Assembly (NCBI GenBank): GCA_900546085.1 | Contig: URBS01000108.1 | Location: 1-7,465 of the forward strand | Length of the DNA: 7,465 nt | Origin: an uncultured Collinsella sp. | GTDB taxonomy: Bacteria > Actinomycetota > Coriobacteriia > Coriobacteriales > Coriobacteriaceae | Reading direction: 5' to 3' | Shown here: positions 4,808 through 7,465 of the stretch, piece by piece | How the letters are laid out: each line of letters begins with the position of its first letter | Position numbering within the stretch: the stretch's first letter is position 1 | Notes under the pieces: generated by a model | The model's database searches: none | The model's input: only the letters and a program-made list of their open reading frames with translations | What the model was told of the DNA's origin: nothing | Position numbers and translations under genes: made by a program

Positions 4808-6703
4808 TCACTTGCCGCCACCGCCATCCCCCACTGCGCCCTCACGCGCAGCGCACTCGTTGAGATACTTGACCGGAATCGGCCACACGGACGGAGCCTT
4901 ATAGCGCGAAAGGCCTATGTTGGCCAGCTGAACCAACAACTCGGATAAATCATCACCGCCGAGCATCTCAATCGAACGCACGTGAATCGCAGTCGCCATA
5001 TCCTCCTGGGTGCCGTTGTTGACGCCCACAAAATAGCAAGTCCCGCTCGCGCGCTCGAACGTTCCAATGCCGTAATAAGGCGAGTTGTAGCTCTCGAAAA
5101 TCTCTTTCTTACGCCCCGCCTTGCCCGCGAGCTGATGCTCGCCCACCAGAGCCATAAAGTTGTTGGAAAACGTCGTCAGTCCCGTATCCCGCACGCGCGC
5201 AAGCATAGACCGCCCGTTCGCATGCACGTCAAAGACGTAGGCGCCCTTATCGAGTTTGCCGTCCGCGGTCAGCAGATCGAGCTCCATCTCGTCCTCGGGA
5301 CCATCCTCTGCCGAATGTGAGGCATAGCGCATGTCCCCATCCGCGCCAATCGCCAACGTAGCGATACGCGAATCCAGCTCAATCTTGTCCTTTGCTTTAT
5401 GCGGCACATCAACTAAGCCACACACCGTCACCGACTCAATATCCAAAGCGTCAAGATCAAACGCCGTCACCTGCTCGTCGACAACATCCTGCTTTACCAG
5501 CAGTTCTTTGAGCATGGCGCCCAGGATCGCCTCTTGCGCATTGCGATCCTTTTGCCTTGGCGCCACTTTAAACAGTGGCTCGCACACATCCGGCGTCACG
5601 TGCTGTTCCACCACGCCAACATGTAAGGCATAGCCGTCGTCCTCAGCAACCTCATTGGGCACAACGACAAGGTTCAGCGCCTGCGAATCCACGGTCCTTC
5701 CGCCATACGATGCGCGAACGCCCCACGAGGAATCGTTAAGTCGATCGGCCAGCCGGCGCGCCACTTCGGCAAGCCCATTACGCGCAAACGACACCACGAT
5801 CCGCTGCCCCGCCATGCGCTCCGCAACCACGCGCGCGTACTCATCACCCTTGAGCACCTCGTAGAAACTCTTACGCGGGTATTCCATGAGCGTCACCCGG
5901 GCAAAGTCACTGTAACGGCGTTCGAGAATCTGCAGCTCTCGATACAGAATGCCCTTCTTGGTATAGGCGACCTTGTCTGCCTGGGCCGAGAACGTCAGAT
6001 CGCGGCGTTTGGACGGCTTGTCGCCCTTGGCTCGGCGCAGGATGTACTCGTCTTTTTGTTCGTGGGCAAGCACCATCGTCGCCACGGGCGATAGCCTGTA
6101 GCCCACTTGGCCCTTAATCTTTTCGAGCTCTTTCTCGTCACCTTGTGCCCTGCCAATAAGCACACGACGCTTGGTAAACGTCCGAATCTTAAGATCGAAG
6201 GTGCAATCCTCATCGATAACGATTTCAACCGTTTCGATCTTGGCAGGTCCCCTTCCGTCGCTTTCGACAGCATCGCGGCGGGCACCCTTGGCGCTAATGA
6301 CATACAGGCGCCCGGTGTCATTGGGAACTTCGTCCTCAATCCCCTCAAACTGAGAGCAGGAGTTGAACAGCAAACGGAGCGCAACGTAATCGTCCAACTC
6401 GTTCCAATTAGTTTTAATCGGAACCACTTGCTCCTGATAAAGCGAAGCATTAAGGTCGCCCGTCTGCACGCCCGCTTTGACCATCAGAAAGACGCGGTTG
6501 TCTGCAAGCTGCGTGAGCGCGACGACCTTGCCCGTCTGGCACACATCGGTCATAAAGTTTGCCACGGCATGCTTGCCCGCATCGCCAACGTTGCACCAAA
6601 AGACCGAGTAACGCTCCTCGGCAGCCGCCGCATCGAGCTGCAACACGAGCTCGGATACGGCGATGTCTCCCAGACCGCACGGCTGGCTATGCTTCGATTG
6701 CAC
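4808..6703 (-). CDS. Putative Argonaute/PIWI-like defence protein (DdmE-like)
   Basis: This is a complete 631-residue protein of probable cytoplasmic location. No signal peptide or membrane helix is seen. Residues about 1-295 match nothing I recognise. About 300-400 (starting RIVVSFARNG) alternate strand and helix in the manner of a MID domain. About 424-620 resemble a PIWI/RNase H-like domain: strands TVCGLVDV and RIATLAIGADGDMRY, then near the end GTCYFVGVNNG and the helix-plus-tail LVQLANIGLSRYKAPSVWPIPVKYL. That tail recalls the C-terminal 'L-N-W ... L-P-x-P-I-x-Y' ending of Argonautes. A full DEDX tetrad is not evident; D432 is a possible remnant of the first Asp. Length is close to DdmE (roughly 690 residues) and the nuclease-bearing partner directly upstream supports that reading. 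If correct, it would bind a guide and direct the partner to plasmid DNA. GTG 6703 is the start, supported by GGAGG. Alternatives are another PIWI-like clade or an unrelated fold. Confidence 0.55.
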   Translation of the reverse strand: MQSKHSQPCGLGDIAVSELVLQLDAAAAEERYSVFWCNVGDAGKHAVANFMTDVCQTGKVVALTQLADNRVFLMVKAGVQTGDLNASLYQEQVVPIKTNWNELDDYVALRLLFNSCSQFEGIEDEVPNDTGRLYVISAKGARRDAVESDGRGPAKIETVEIVIDEDCTFDLKIRTFTKRRVLIGRAQGDEKELEKIKGQVGYRLSPVATMVLAHEQKDEYILRRAKGDKPSKRRDLTFSAQADKVAYTKKGILYRELQILERRYSDFARVTLMEYPRKSFYEVLKGDEYARVVAERMAGQRIVVSFARNGLAEVARRLADRLNDSSWGVRASYGGRTVDSQALNLVVVPNEVAEDDGYALHVGVVEQHVTPDVCEPLFKVAPRQKDRNAQEAILGAMLKELLVKQDVVDEQVTAFDLDALDIESVTVCGLVDVPHKAKDKIELDSRIATLAIGADGDMRYASHSAEDGPEDEMELDLLTADGKLDKGAYVFDVHANGRSMLARVRDTGLTTFSNNFMALVGEHQLAGKAGRKKEIFESYNSPYYGIGTFERASGTCYFVGVNNGTQEDMATAIHVRSIEMLGGDDLSELLVQLANIGLSRYKAPSVWPIPVKYLNECAAREGAVGDGGGGK

Positions 6704-7465
6704 GGCCGATCGCCTCCATCATCTCCAGGCTGATTACTCCATCAGCTGCCATATAGGGGAAGGAGAACACCATCCCCTCGTCGTCGATTGGCTTTTGGCG
6801 GAGCCTCAGCGCCGCTTCATCGGCCAACACATTGACGATCAACAGGCGCTTCGCCCCAACTTTTTGAGCCTTGGCCTTAAAGCGCTCGGCGTCCGTAGTC
6901 TCGCCGCCGTTGCGCCTGTAGGCCTCATAGGCGCCGATACGGTAGTGCTTAAAGTCAATCCACACCCCGGTCTTGTTGCCGGCGGCATCGAGCACCTCAA
7001 AATCGCCGCCCGTCTCGGCATGGGCAGCATCACCACGAGCAAGCGAATAGCGCCCGTCGTAATACGCCTCGAAGATGGCCCTACCGGCAGACTCTCCCAG
7101 TTCTCCCAGGTACACCGTCTGAAACATGTAGGGCGTCATGTGCACCGTTGCCGCCGGTTGCAGCGTCGCAGGCACCCCGTCGCGTGACCAGCGCTCGCGC
7201 ACCTCGCGAACCGAGAGCAGCTCGGGCACGCGGGCCGCCGCCTGGCTTACCTGGCGAACCTTCGCACCCTTAAAGCCCTCGTTATAGCGACAGCGCTCCT
7301 CCAGACGGGCTGCAATTTGCTCGACAGGCTCGCCATCGTAGTTGGGAAATTCAAAGTGCGGCACCTTGCACGCCCCGCCTTCTGCATACGCATAGCCACT
7401 CACGACGTGCGGCATGCGCAACGCGGTGCTTCGACGCGCCGGATAGCTCGCGAGATCCTCCCACG
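6687..7465 (-). CDS. Partial gene: C-terminal PD-(D/E)XK nuclease domain, possible DdmD-like helicase-nuclease
   Basis: The frame is open to the window edge, so only the C-terminal 258 residues are present and the true start is outside. Fragment residues run WEDLASYPARR... to ...GRAIEA. The region from about 110 on fits a PD-(D/E)XK nuclease: a helix with acidic residues YLGELGESAGRAIFE (118-132), D154 in GGDFEVLD, then D170-F171-K172 in VWIDFKHYR, and a following strand KRLLIVNVL (205-213). The D-x15-D-x-K pattern with the upstream glutamate is the usual metal-binding core, so catalytic activity is plausible. The gene overlaps the PIWI-like gene by 17 bp. DdmD is a large superfamily 2 helicase carrying such a nuclease at its C-terminus and is encoded directly before ddmE, so a DdmD homologue is my leading interpretation. 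No helicase motif is visible here. Alternatives: a stand-alone restriction-type nuclease or another helicase-nuclease fusion. Confidence 0.65.
   Translation of the reverse strand, partial: WEDLASYPARRSTALRMPHVVSGYAYAEGGACKVPHFEFPNYDGEPVEQIAARLEERCRYNEGFKGAKVRQVSQAAARVPELLSVREVRERWSRDGVPATLQPAATVHMTPYMFQTVYLGELGESAGRAIFEAYYDGRYSLARGDAAHAETGGDFEVLDAAGNKTGVWIDFKHYRIGAYEAYRRNGGETTDAERFKAKAQKVGAKRLLIVNVLADEAALRLRQKPIDDEGMVFSFPYMAADGVISLEMMEAIGRAIEA
6713..6717 (-). promoter_or_regulatory. Ribosome binding site fixing the GTG start of the PIWI-like gene
   Basis: A perfect GGAGG (- strand) lies 9 nt before GTG 6701-6703, inside the coding sequence of the upstream gene. It supports the GTG start and a 17-bp overlap (6687-6703) between the two genes, which implies coupled translation. 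Confidence 0.75.

Noticed and set aside
6107..6733. + strand frame of 208 codons opposite the PIWI-like gene
   Set aside because: Antisense shadow without a ribosome binding site or recognisable domain. The - strand frame has a supported start, an operon context and domain-like features.
6687..7421. A complete 244-codon gene starting at TTG 7421
   Set aside because: The frame stays open to the window edge with plausible coding sequence (WEDLASYPARRSTA), and no ribosome binding site precedes this TTG. The gene is treated as truncated by the window.

Overview
The window looks like a high-GC chromosome segment from a gut Coriobacteriia-type actinobacterium. Collinsella or a close relative is my best guess, inferred from the GC-rich codon use, the alanine-rich surface protein with a CAP domain, and the style of the two-component system. 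No rRNA or taxonomic marker is present to confirm it.

Layout, left to right. (1) On the + strand are the last 25 codons of a probable sensor histidine kinase (ending at 79). It overlaps a complete NarL/LuxR-type response regulator (76-705) through an ATGA junction. (2) The convergent gap 706-987 contains a 154-bp imperfect palindrome (766-919). Its outer 24-nt arms match at 23 positions, and it lies between two genes that run into it from opposite sides. (3) On the - strand, 988-4338 encodes a 1116-residue cell-surface protein: signal peptide, long Ala-rich coiled coil, central CAP/SCP domain with an intact His-Glu-Glu-His set, second long coiled coil, and a C-terminal sorting-signal-like end with the unusual motif MPAMGD. 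(4) An AT-richer island (about 4339-4807) carries a small acidic orphan gene (4460-4654, - strand) with its own good promoter and a leader hairpin. (5) On the - strand, 4808-6703 and 6687-7465 (5' end cut off by the window edge) form a tightly coupled pair. The upstream gene ends in a PD-(D/E)XK nuclease domain. The downstream gene is a 631-residue protein whose C-terminal part resembles the MID-PIWI region of prokaryotic Argonautes.

The most interesting content is that last pair. A large protein ending in a PD-(D/E)XK nuclease, followed with overlap by a PIWI-like protein of about 630 residues with no obvious catalytic tetrad, is the arrangement of the DdmDE plasmid-elimination system (DdmD helicase-nuclease, DdmE Argonaute-like guide-binding protein). 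The helicase part would lie beyond the right edge, so this remains a hypothesis with a simple test. The two-component pair and the surface protein are probably unrelated neighbours.
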